Source: an uncultured Lachnospiraceae bacterium (lineage in GTDB: Bacteria > Bacillota > Clostridia > Lachnospirales > Lachnospiraceae). Taken from it: a DNA stretch of 16,357 bases. Below are positions 1-6,126 of the stretch, one piece after another. Numbering within the stretch: position 1 is the stretch's first letter; each line of letters opens with the position of its first letter. The DNA lies in the NCBI GenBank assembly GCA_947591115.1, contig CANQCX010000020.1, positions 1-16,357 of the forward strand, in the 5' to 3' direction. Below the pieces are notes generated by a model, which was not told where the DNA came from, did no database searches, and saw only the letters and a list, made by a program, of their open reading frames with translations. The position numbers and the translations under genes are program-made.

Positions 1-300
1 ATACTCGGCGTCCGTTACTGCGCGAAGTCCTTCATATACCGAATGGTACCGCTCTTTTCCGCCCGAAACCACAGCGGTTACCTTCCGAAGGGAAAAACGG
101 GAAAGGATCTCCCTCCGGCAGTAGTCCTCCTCGTCTTTTCCCGTAACAAGGACAATCTCGGAAACATCGCTTTGTTCAAAAGCGGACAGGCTGTAAAAAA
201 GCACCGGTTTTCCGTTCAAGGGCAGGTATTGTTTCGGCGTATCGCTTTTCATTCTTTTTCCGGCTCCGCCCGCCAGTACAATTGCCGCAAATCGTTCCAT
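1..300 (-). CDS. ispD: 2-C-methyl-D-erythritol 4-phosphate cytidylyltransferase (IspD), C-terminus cut by window edge
   Basis: IspD joins CTP and methylerythritol 4-phosphate to give CDP-methylerythritol in the non-mevalonate isoprenoid pathway, in the cytoplasm. Only the first 100 codons are present, of about 230 in the family. The N-terminus AAIVLAGGAGKRMKSDTPKQ carries the glycine-rich nucleotide-binding loop and the conserved K and Q of the family, followed by YLPLNGKPVLFYSL. The ATG at 298-300 is preceded by GGGGGA at good spacing, one base after the tsaD stop, so it is the last visible gene of the tsa operon and is probably translated by coupling. The lack of a C-terminus means a fusion (for example to IspF) cannot be excluded. 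Confidence 0.9.
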   Translation of the reverse strand, partial: MERFAAIVLAGGAGKRMKSDTPKQYLPLNGKPVLFYSLSAFEQSDVSEIVLVTGKDEEDYCRREILSRFSLRKVTAVVSGGKERYHSVYEGLRAVTDAEY

Positions 301-301
301 T

Positions 302-1327
302 TTATTCCCCCAGCTTCAGGTTTGCTACTGCATTCAAATCCAATCCGGCGCGCTTTCCCGCCAGAAAGTCATAATAAGCCGCCGCTCCGATCATCGCCGC
401 GTTATCCGTACACAGAATCGGGGACGGATGATAAAAGCGCACGCCTTTTTTTTGGCACGCTTCCTGCAGGGCATTGCGAATCGTTCCGTTTGCCGCTACC
501 CCTCCTGCGATCGCGAATTTGTCCATCCGGAATTCTTCGATCGCGCGCAGAGCATGTTCCACCAGAACATCCGTAACGGACTGCTGAAACGAAGCGGCAA
601 CATCCGCCTGACAGACGGGAATGTTTTTCATCCGGCAGCCGTTCAGATAATTCAGCACTGCGGATTTTAATCCGCTGAAGCTGAAATCGTACGCTCCGTC
701 CGCTACTTTTGCGCGCGGAAACGCAATGGCATCCGGATTTCCCTCTTTTGCGATTTTTTCGATCTTGGGACCGCCCGGATAGCCGAGTCCAATCGCTCTC
801 GCCACCTTGTCAAACGCTTCTCCGGCGGCGTCATCGCGCGTTCTGCCCAGGATCTCATATTTTCCGTAATCGCATACGCGAACCAGATGCGTATGTCCGC
901 CCGATACTACCAGACAAAGAAACGGCGGCTCCAGATCTTTGTTTTCTATATAATTGGCGCTGATATGTCCTTCAATATGATGAACGCCGACCAGCGGGAT
1001 ATCCGCCGCATAGCTGATGGCTTTCGCCTCTGCAACGCCGACTAGGAGCGCGCCGATCAGTCCCGGTCCGTAAGTGACGCCGATCGCGTCGATCTCGGAA
1101 AGCTTCATATCCGCGTCGTCGAGCGCCTGCGCAATGACCTGATTGATCTTCTCGATGTGTTTGCGGGAAGCGATCTCCGGAACTACGCCTCCGTATAGCG
1201 TATGCAGGGCAATCTGCGAGGAAATCACATTCGAACGCACGTCGCGCCCGTTGACAACCACCGCCGCCGCTGTTTCGTCACAGGAACTTTCGATTGAGAG
1301 AATTTTAATTTCTTTTTGCTCGTTCAT
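302..1327 (-). CDS. tsaD: tRNA N6-adenosine threonylcarbamoyltransferase TsaD
   Basis: TsaD transfers the threonylcarbamoyl group from threonylcarbamoyl-AMP to A37 of ANN-decoding tRNAs, working with TsaB and TsaE, which are encoded in the same operon. It has 341 residues, normal for the family. Visible are the ASKHA-type start ILSIESSCDETAAAVV (residues 9-24), the metal-binding motif HIEGH (117-121), VSGGHTHLV in the 140s and the C-terminal DNAAMIGAAAYYD. The ATG at 1325-1327 was chosen because the protein then starts close to the usual family N-terminus and AGGA lies just upstream. An in-frame ATG at 1337-1339 would add four residues and overlap the upstream gene's stop. With the chosen start the gap to the upstream gene is four bases. 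Confidence 0.96.
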   Translation of the reverse strand: MNEQKEIKILSIESSCDETAAAVVVNGRDVRSNVISSQIALHTLYGGVVPEIASRKHIEKINQVIAQALDDADMKLSEIDAIGVTYGPGLIGALLVGVAEAKAISYAADIPLVGVHHIEGHISANYIENKDLEPPFLCLVVSGGHTHLVRVCDYGKYEILGRTRDDAAGEAFDKVARAIGLGYPGGPKIEKIAKEGNPDAIAFPRAKVADGAYDFSFSGLKSAVLNYLNGCRMKNIPVCQADVAASFQQSVTDVLVEHALRAIEEFRMDKFAIAGGVAANGTIRNALQEACQKKGVRFYHPSPILCTDNAAMIGAAAYYDFLAGKRAGLDLNAVANLKLGE

Positions 1328-1331
1328 TTTC

Positions 1332-1910
1332 CTAATCATCCTCGGAGGAGGGACCCTCTATCTGATAAAAAACAAGTATTTTCCACTTTCCTTCTTCGTC
1401 TTTGCGCAGTACAAACTGCTGATAAGTTTTATTAAAGCTGCCGTCTTCCTTCATAAAATAGTACGCCGTTACATACGCGATATCGTCTCCGTCTATTTTC
1501 TTATATAAGACGTCGTTCGTGTCGCAGACATCGGTCTGGGAAATGGATTTTTTATTCTTTTTGTAATTTTCGATATCCAATTGAAGGTTTGCCAGATATT
1601 CCTCTTTCGGATTGTTGTCCCGCAGCTCCTCGTCGAGCAGCTCCAGCTCCTGATCCGCAAGCTGCCCCAGTTCTTCTTGGGAATAGCTTCCGCTGTAGAA
1701 GCAAAGCACGATCCGGTTGTGCAGCTTGACCACTTCACGCGGCGTTACCGGATAGTCGTTCTCCAAATCTTTGGAAATAATTTTTTGAAACTCCGTAAGC
1801 TCCTCATCCTTCTGCTGCTCCCGATCCGACCATGACTGTAAAAAGTAAAATCCTACGCAAAATGCGACAACGCACAGTATGGCGGCAACCGCAATAATCG
1901 CTTTTTTCAT
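1332..1910 (-). CDS. Small membrane-anchored protein of unknown function inside the tsa operon
   Basis: A 192-residue protein I cannot assign with confidence. It starts with a lysine-flanked hydrophobic segment (about residues 4-24, MKKAIIAVAAILCVVAFCVGF...) that looks like an N-terminal anchor. The cysteines there do not fit a lipobox, so a lipoprotein is unlikely. The rest is hydrophilic and rich in E, D and K: a probably helical part (about 35-120) rich in ELxxLxxxEL patterns, then a beta-rich tail with DIAYVTAYYFMKEDGS and QFVLRKDEEGKWKILVFYQIEG, resembling a small extracytoplasmic alpha+beta fold. SD AGGAGG lies inside the last codons of rnz, three bases separate the genes, and tsaD follows at once, so expression is coupled to tRNA-modification genes. 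It may be one of the DUF families seen in Lachnospiraceae; function unknown. Confidence 0.88.
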   Translation of the reverse strand: MKKAIIAVAAILCVVAFCVGFYFLQSWSDREQQKDEELTEFQKIISKDLENDYPVTPREVVKLHNRIVLCFYSGSYSQEELGQLADQELELLDEELRDNNPKEEYLANLQLDIENYKKNKKSISQTDVCDTNDVLYKKIDGDDIAYVTAYYFMKEDGSFNKTYQQFVLRKDEEGKWKILVFYQIEGPSSEDD

Positions 1911-1913
1911 ACG

Positions 1914-2825
1914 CTATTCCTCCTGAAATCCCAACTCGACGCTTTTTCCGTCTTTTCCCAAATGTGCATTTTCAAATATCTTCCTTACCGCCGGCATATA
2001 AGATTCCGCACGCACCAGCGACGGCGAAAAATGAGTCAGCCACAGCTCCGCCGCCTTCGCGCGGCTTGCAAGCTCCGCCGCCTCATAAAAGGTCATATGC
2101 TTATACTGCTTTGCCTTGCTTAGCTTTTCCTTTTCGGCGTACATGCCCTCGCAGATCAGAAGATCGGCGTTTTCCGCCGCCTCCACGATCGCATCGCAGG
2201 GACGGCTGTCCGTACAATATGTGACTTTTAAGCCTTTCCGTTCGGGGCCTAACACCATATCCGGCGTATACCGCTTCCCGTCCCGTTCAATAACGGCGCC
2301 CCTCTGCAGCTTATTCCAAAACTCCATCGGGATGTTTTGTTCCTTCGCCCGCTCCACAGAAAACCTTCCGGTGCGCGGGATCTCGACGGAATATCCGTAG
2401 CAGGTCACATTGTGCCGGACACGAAACGCATGGATCCGATATCCTTTTAGATCAAAATACGCGTCCGCCTCCGTCATCTCCACACACCGGATCTCAAACG
2501 GAAGCTCCGGCGCAATCGACCGCAGCGCCGACACCACGCGTTCCAAACCCTTCGGGCCGATGATGATCAGCGGCTCGGTACGCTCCGCATTACCCATCGT
2601 AAGAAGCAGTCCCGGTAGTCCGCTGATGTGGTCCGCATGAAAGTGGGTAATGCACAAAATATCGATTGGTTTAAAACTGATTCCTTTTTCCCGAATGGCG
2701 ATCTGCGTGCCCTCGCCGCAGTCGATCAGCAGATGGCTCCCGTTATACCGGAGCATGAGCGCCGTCAGCCACCGGTTGGGCAGCGGCATCATCCCTGCCG
2801 TTCCTAAAAGACATACATCCAACAT
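1914..2825 (-). CDS. rnz: Ribonuclease Z (tRNA 3' endonuclease)
   Basis: RNase Z cuts the 3' trailer from tRNA precursors that lack an encoded CCA. The 303-residue length matches the short bacterial form. The metallo-beta-lactamase fold shows the zinc motif HFHADH (residues 61-66, including H61, H63, D65, H66), the upstream GTxGMMPLPNRW start typical of RNase Z, RHNVTCYGYSVE, a later Asp in YCTDSRP and the C-terminal His in LTHFSPS. The ATG at 2823-2825 comes one base after the rimI stop, with GGGAG upstream inside the rimI end. It joins TsaB, TsaE and TsaD in what is effectively a tRNA maturation operon. Confidence 0.95.
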   Translation of the reverse strand: MLDVCLLGTAGMMPLPNRWLTALMLRYNGSHLLIDCGEGTQIAIREKGISFKPIDILCITHFHADHISGLPGLLLTMGNAERTEPLIIIGPKGLERVVSALRSIAPELPFEIRCVEMTEADAYFDLKGYRIHAFRVRHNVTCYGYSVEIPRTGRFSVERAKEQNIPMEFWNKLQRGAVIERDGKRYTPDMVLGPERKGLKVTYCTDSRPCDAIVEAAENADLLICEGMYAEKEKLSKAKQYKHMTFYEAAELASRAKAAELWLTHFSPSLVRAESYMPAVRKIFENAHLGKDGKSVELGFQEE

Positions 2826-2826
2826 G

Positions 2827-3282
2827 TTATTTCTCCCATATCATAATTCCGGCATCCTCTTTGGGTTTTTCGTAAAACCCGCGACGGATCCCGATACGGC
2901 AAAACCCGTTTTTCTCATAAAGCCGGATGGCGGCGCAATTGGAAAGACGCACCTCCAGCACCATACGGGAAACGCCCGCCTCCTGCGCCCGGGTTTTTGC
3001 CGCCGCAATCAGCGCGTTTCCGATCCCGCGTCTGCAAAACTCCGGTTTTACCGCAACATTTGTAATTTCCGCTTCGTCCATCGAAAGATACATTCCGATA
3101 TATCCGGCGATTGCGCCTCCGCCGCCGCAATCCGCAGCCTCCTCCTCCGCTACCAGAAAGAGCGCCGCCGGATTGGCCAGAGAATCCAAAAATCCCTGCC
3201 GGCTCCATGGGCAGGAAAACACCTCCCGATCGATTTCGGCGGCCTGCGCCGCATCCTGTTCCTGCATCCGCCGAATCTTCAT
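2827..3282 (-). CDS. rimI: [Ribosomal protein S18]-alanine N-acetyltransferase RimI
   Basis: A 151-residue GNAT acetyltransferase. RimI acetylates the N-terminal alanine of ribosomal protein S18. The acetyl-CoA pyrophosphate loop is RRGIGNAL (84-91), preceded by EITNVAV (72-78) and followed by LEVRLSNCAAIRLYEKNGF (109-127). The end FYEKPKEDAGIMIW is the usual RimI tail. A short glycine run (about 53-56) in the loop before the third strand is slightly longer than usual. Its ATG overlaps the tsaB stop by four bases (ATGA), which indicates coupled translation. The tsaB-rimI-tsaD neighbourhood is common in bacteria and supports RimI over a general GNAT. Confidence 0.93.
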   Translation of the reverse strand: MKIRRMQEQDAAQAAEIDREVFSCPWSRQGFLDSLANPAALFLVAEEEAADCGGGGAIAGYIGMYLSMDEAEITNVAVKPEFCRRGIGNALIAAAKTRAQEAGVSRMVLEVRLSNCAAIRLYEKNGFCRIGIRRGFYEKPKEDAGIMIWEK

Positions 3283-3992
3283 ACACCCGTTTCCCGCGCT
3301 CTCTCCTGCCGTTCCCTTTCCGCTTGGGAAAGACGCAGGTAATCCGGCTGAAACTCCGCCGCCGTCCGGACGTTTCCGTTTTCAAACAGGAGCCTGCCAA
3401 GCGCGGCTACGCTGGCGGCGCGCTGTTTGTTCATATGCTCCGGTGCAAACTGATACGGAACCGTACACCGTTCGCGGATGCGCGGAGCCGATACGTTTCC
3501 TCCGTCGCCCAAGAAGATCACGCGTCTTTTAAGCCGGTTGACTTTTTCGATGATCTCATCAATGCCTGCCGCACACTGCGGCAGAAGGCACTGCATCCGC
3601 CCTTCGCAAAACTCATACAAACCCGTATAAACCTGCTGCCTTCTGGCATCCATCAGCGGACAGACCACATCGGAAACTCCCCATAAATTGTAAGCAAGCG
3701 CATCTACGGTCGGAACCGGAATTACCGGTTTTTCCAAAGCGAAGCCCAATCCCTTAACCGTCGCCGCTCCGATCCTTAGACCGGTAAACGAACCCGGCCC
3801 TGCGGCGGCTGCAATCGCATCCAGCGTGTGCAGATCCAATTCCAGCATTTTTGCCACCTCATGAAGCATGGGAAGCAGCGTCTGGGAATGTGTTTTTTTG
3901 TAATTGACGGTATATTCCCCAAGCAGATTGTCGTCCTCAACGACGGCAACGCTCGCAACCAGTCCGGAACTGTCCAGTGCAAGTATTTTCAT
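3279..3992 (-). CDS. tsaB: tRNA threonylcarbamoyladenosine biosynthesis protein TsaB
   Basis: TsaB is the non-catalytic ASKHA partner that holds TsaD and supports t6A37 formation. The 237-residue protein begins MKILALDSSG and carries the family signature AGPGSFTGLRIG (about 64-75), then PVPTVDALAYN. The C-terminal part is the variable region, ending DYLRLSQAERERQERA. The start ATG (3990-3992) follows the tsaE stop directly with no spacer. GAGG lies about 13 bases upstream, inside the tsaE end. The N-terminal ASKHA fold lacks the HxxxH metal motif of TsaD, as expected for TsaB. Confidence 0.95.
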   Translation of the reverse strand: MKILALDSSGLVASVAVVEDDNLLGEYTVNYKKTHSQTLLPMLHEVAKMLELDLHTLDAIAAAAGPGSFTGLRIGAATVKGLGFALEKPVIPVPTVDALAYNLWGVSDVVCPLMDARRQQVYTGLYEFCEGRMQCLLPQCAAGIDEIIEKVNRLKRRVIFLGDGGNVSAPRIRERCTVPYQFAPEHMNKQRAASVAALGRLLFENGNVRTAAEFQPDYLRLSQAERERQERARETGV

Positions 3993-4445
3993 TTACAAAA
4001 CCTCTTTTATCCGGATCCGCCGATAATCGAATCCCTTTTCCAAATCTTTTTCAATGGTAATTTCTTTTCTGGGACGCGGCAGAAGCTCTTCAATCCGATC
4101 CGCCCATTCTACCAATGTCAGGCCGTCTCCGTAAAAATAGTCTTCGTACCCGATTTCTTCCATTTCTTCGATATCGCCGATGCGGTATACGTCAAAATGA
4201 TAAAACGGCAGCCTGCCGTCCTCATAAACCTGAACGATCGTAAAGGTCGGACTGCAGACCGGCTCCGCAATGCCAAGTCCCTCTGCGATCCCCTGCGTCA
4301 AAACGGTTTTCCCTACTCCGAGGTCCCCGATCAGCGTATAGAGCTCGCCCGATCTTGCCTCCTGTCCCAGCCGCTTTCCCAGCGCCGCCGTCTCCTTTGC
4401 CGAAAAACTCTCTATTACCGTTGCATTTCCTGTCGTAGCTGTCAT
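3993..4445 (-). CDS. tsaE: tRNA threonylcarbamoyladenosine biosynthesis ATPase TsaE
   Basis: TsaE is the small P-loop ATPase that drives turnover of the TsaBD complex in t6A synthesis. In the 150-residue form the Walker A motif GDLGVGKT is at 40-47, with the conserved SPTFTIV (65-71), HFDVYRI (83-89) and LVEWADRIEELLP (111-123) following. I chose the ATG at 4443-4445, preceded by GGTGGG at good spacing. A longer reading from a TTG at 4467-4469 has no Shine-Dalgarno sequence and would run back into the ycxB-like stop. The gap to the upstream gene is 11 bases. Confidence 0.95.
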   Translation of the reverse strand: MTATTGNATVIESFSAKETAALGKRLGQEARSGELYTLIGDLGVGKTVLTQGIAEGLGIAEPVCSPTFTIVQVYEDGRLPFYHFDVYRIGDIEEMEEIGYEDYFYGDGLTLVEWADRIEELLPRPRKEITIEKDLEKGFDYRRIRIKEVL

Positions 4446-4456
4446 AGTCCCACCAT

Positions 4457-4954
4457 TTATTTCATACAAAACCGATAGCTTTCCAACTGTTTTTGGGCGA
4501 GCTGCTTTAGTTCGCCGTATTTGCCGCCCAACTGCTCCCTCGGTATGATATACGCCTGAATCCGGTTGCTGTAGATCAGCACCTGATGTTTGGTGGACGC
4601 AATCTTATAAATCTGATCCCAGGGCAGTTCTCCGGCTTCCTCTCCCTGCGTCACGCGTATTCCGCTCTCCGATACTTCGTAATGCAGCACTCCGGACAGC
4701 ACCTCATTGGTGCGAAGCGTCCGTTTTGCGCGCGTCCACAGCGTCAACGGAATGTAGCACAAAAGCAGCGCCCCCACGACCGCGTACAAAATTCCGTACG
4801 GAAGTTTTCCCTCCCGAAAGCTCCCCGCGGAAATCACAAATACAATCGCAGCCAGCACAATGGAAAGAATCCCCTGCGAGCCCCGATAGGACTGGTAGAT
4901 ATTGAACCGGTATAGATCCTTTGGCTGAAGCTGTATATCAAATGATACGTCCAT
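4457..4954 (-). CDS. YcxB-like two-helix membrane protein, first gene of the tsa operon
   Basis: A 165-residue protein with an N-terminal cytosolic stretch (FDIQLQPKDLYRFN), two membrane segments (about 28-46 and 52-73), then a soluble C-terminal domain with YEVSESGIRVTQGEEAGELPWDQIYKI and IYSNRIQAYIIPREQLG. This layout fits the YcxB-like family, a PH-like fold of unknown function. The ATG at 4952-4954 has AAAGGA three bases upstream and is followed by a typical family N-terminus. The longer in-frame reading back to 5023 would run through the promoter and terminator and is rejected. It is the promoter-proximal gene of the t6A operon; a link to tRNA modification is not known. Confidence 0.88.
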   Translation of the reverse strand: MDVSFDIQLQPKDLYRFNIYQSYRGSQGILSIVLAAIVFVISAGSFREGKLPYGILYAVVGALLLCYIPLTLWTRAKRTLRTNEVLSGVLHYEVSESGIRVTQGEEAGELPWDQIYKIASTKHQVLIYSNRIQAYIIPREQLGGKYGELKQLAQKQLESYRFCMK

Positions 4955-4981
4955 AATTCCTTTTACTCCTGTTTTTCTGCT

Positions 4982-4990
4982 ATTATAGCA
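4982..4990 (-). promoter_or_regulatory. Extended -10 promoter of the ycxB-like/tsaE/tsaB/rimI/rnz/tsaD/ispD operon
   Basis: On the minus strand the sequence reads TGCTATAAT, a perfect extended -10 element, about 28 bases before the ATG at 4954. No good -35 is found at 17 bases; that position (5005-5010) reads TTTCTT and is part of the U-tract of the ribU terminator. The extended TG probably compensates. Confidence 0.75.
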
Positions 4991-5002
4991 TTCCTTCCGG
5001 CA

Positions 5003-5068
5003 AAAAGAAAGACGCGATTCCATCCGTTGTCCCTGAATCCAAAGTTTTCCGGATTTCTTCGCGTCTTT
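5003..5068 (-). terminator. Rho-independent terminator downstream of ribU
   Basis: The arms AAAGACGCGA and TCGCGTCTTT (5059-5068 and 5008-5017) are perfect 10-base complements. The 41-base loop can fold further (AATCC with GGATT). On the minus strand the stem is followed by CTTTTTG, a usable U-tract. It starts 12 bases after the ribU stop. The loop is long, so termination strength is uncertain. The plus-strand reading also has T residues after the stem. Confidence 0.65.
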
Positions 5069-5080
5069 TTCGCTTTCTTT

Positions 5081-5725
5081 TTATTGCTCTCTGCCCTTTA
5101 AAATCGGCGACAGCGGTTTATATACCAGCATGGTAATCACAACGGAAAACAAGCCTTTTATCATCGTAAACGGCATATTAAAGCATACCAGACATTGGAG
5201 AATCGATTTCATATTCGGCAGAATCGCCTGATACGCGCCAAGCACCGCCTCCTGCGGCATAAAATTGTAGTATACCGGATATACCAGAAAATAATTGGAA
5301 AAAATACTAAATACGCCCATAACGAACATTCCGGTCAGCGCTCCTGCCAGCGCGCGCATTTTCGTTTTTTTCATCCGGTAGATCAGTCCCGCCGGAAGCA
5401 CAAACGCGGCGCCCAGCAGAAAATTGGAAAGTTCTCCGATTCCGCCCGTCGATGTAATGAACAGATGAATGACATTTTTTATCAAACAGATCACAGTGCC
5501 GCATAACGGTCCGTATGCAAACGTTCCGATCAAAGCCGGAAGCTCCGATAGATCCATTTTGATAAAGGACGGCATAAACGGTACGGAAAAATCCAAAAAC
5601 ATCAAAATATACGCAATCGCGGAAAGCATTGCCGTCCCCGTCATTTTGCGCACATTGAAAGCTTGCGCCGTTCCCGCTTTGCGGGCCGCTGTCGTGTTGG
5701 TAGTTACAGTTGATTCGTTTTTCAT
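5081..5725 (-). CDS. ribU: Riboflavin ECF transporter S component RibU
   Basis: RibU is the membrane subunit that binds riboflavin and delivers it to the shared EcfT/EcfA energy module, which is not encoded here. The 214-residue protein has several hydrophobic segments and the RibU signature KMDLSELPALIGTFAYGP (56-73), then CLIKNVIHLFI (80-90), GGIGELSNFLLGAAFVLPAGLIY (94-116). The ATG at 5723-5725 has AGGAAGAG upstream. The longer reading from a TTG at 5747-5749 is less likely. The first 27 residues are polar and rich in T and A, a somewhat long cytosolic lead. It is monocistronic and sits behind an FMN riboswitch, which independently supports riboflavin as substrate. Confidence 0.96.
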   Translation of the reverse strand: MKNESTVTTNTTAARKAGTAQAFNVRKMTGTAMLSAIAYILMFLDFSVPFMPSFIKMDLSELPALIGTFAYGPLCGTVICLIKNVIHLFITSTGGIGELSNFLLGAAFVLPAGLIYRMKKTKMRALAGALTGMFVMGVFSIFSNYFLVYPVYYNFMPQEAVLGAYQAILPNMKSILQCLVCFNMPFTMIKGLFSVVITMLVYKPLSPILKGREQ

Positions 5726-5799
5726 ATCTCTCTTCCTTTCTTTTTTCAAGGAATTCCATGAGAACCGTATGGGAGTATTTTCTATCGAAGGTGCGTAGG

Positions 5800-5846
5800 A
5801 CCATATACCAAAAGCCTGTTACCGGCAGCTTTTTGCATATTATGGT
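5800..5846 (-). other. Imperfect hairpin in the ribU leader, after the terminator
   Basis: ACCATA (5800-5805) pairs with TATGGT (5841-5846), and inside it AAAAG/CTG (5810-5818, one bulged C) pairs with CAGCTTTT (5826-5833). On the minus strand it directly follows the U-tract of the riboswitch terminator and would be present only in full-length ribU mRNA, about 75 bases before the start codon. Role unknown. Confidence 0.5.
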
Positions 5847-5880
5847 ATAAAAATACCCCGGAAGAACTATCCATCCGGGG
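5845..5880 (-). terminator. Riboswitch-controlled intrinsic terminator in the ribU leader
   Basis: On the minus strand CCCCGGA (5880-5874) pairs with TCCGGGG (5862-5856), followed by TATTTTTATA as U-tract. It lies between the FMN aptamer and ribU, which is the expected place for a transcription-attenuation expression platform: FMN binding should favour this terminator and lower RibU production. Confidence 0.85.
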
Positions 5881-5938
5881 ATCCTGTCACTTTTCCGGCG
5901 ATGCACCAAAAAACAACGGTACACCGTTCCCAAAAGCT

Positions 5939-6075
5939 TTCTTCTCTCATCCAGACTGTACTGTCGGTTCCGGACTTGCACCGGATCGGCTGCTTGCGCA
6001 GTTCACGGACTTCCTGAGCATCAGGTTACCGTCGGTCGGGAATTTATGCACTGCATATCACCCTGCCCCGAAGAA
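5939..6075 (-). ncRNA. FMN riboswitch (RFN element) controlling ribU
   Basis: Read on the minus strand, the region shows the conserved RFN blocks in order: TTCTTCGGGGCAGGGTG, AATTCCCGACCGACGGTAA, CCGATCCGGTGCAAGTCCGG, AACCGACAGT, and AGTCTGGATGAGAGAAGAA. The closing helix P1 is TTCTTC (6075-6070) with GAAGAA (5944-5939). The element senses flavin mononucleotide. A terminator and then ribU follow, so FMN sufficiency should switch the transporter off. All conserved cores are present, so I read it as functional. Confidence 0.97.
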
Positions 6076-6097
6076 TTCCTTATTTATTTGCATTGTC

Positions 6098-6126
6098 ATT
6101 ATATGAAAGTTCCCGCGGACTGTCAA
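6098..6126 (-). promoter_or_regulatory. Perfect consensus promoter of the ribU riboswitch transcript
   Basis: Minus strand TTGACA (6126-6121), a 17-base spacer, TATAAT (6103-6098): a perfect sigma-A type promoter. The predicted start is near 6091, about 16 bases before the aptamer. The -35 box contains the stop codon TGA of tex (6123-6125). Such a strong promoter fits a gene whose output is set by attenuation. Confidence 0.92.

Noticed and set aside
4457..5023. Longer start for the YcxB-like protein
   Set aside because: The extra 23 codons cover the -10 box and the ribU terminator arm and lack a ribosome site at the start.
5912..5930. AACGG/CCGTT hairpin with T-run just after the FMN aptamer as the main terminator
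   Set aside because: The stem has only five base pairs. The GC-rich stem at 5856-5880 is much stronger and fits the P1 switch; the small one might be a pause site.
5307..5981. Minus-strand open frame running from the riboswitch into ribU
   Set aside because: It runs through the FMN aptamer and terminator and is out of frame with RibU, which has clear family motifs.
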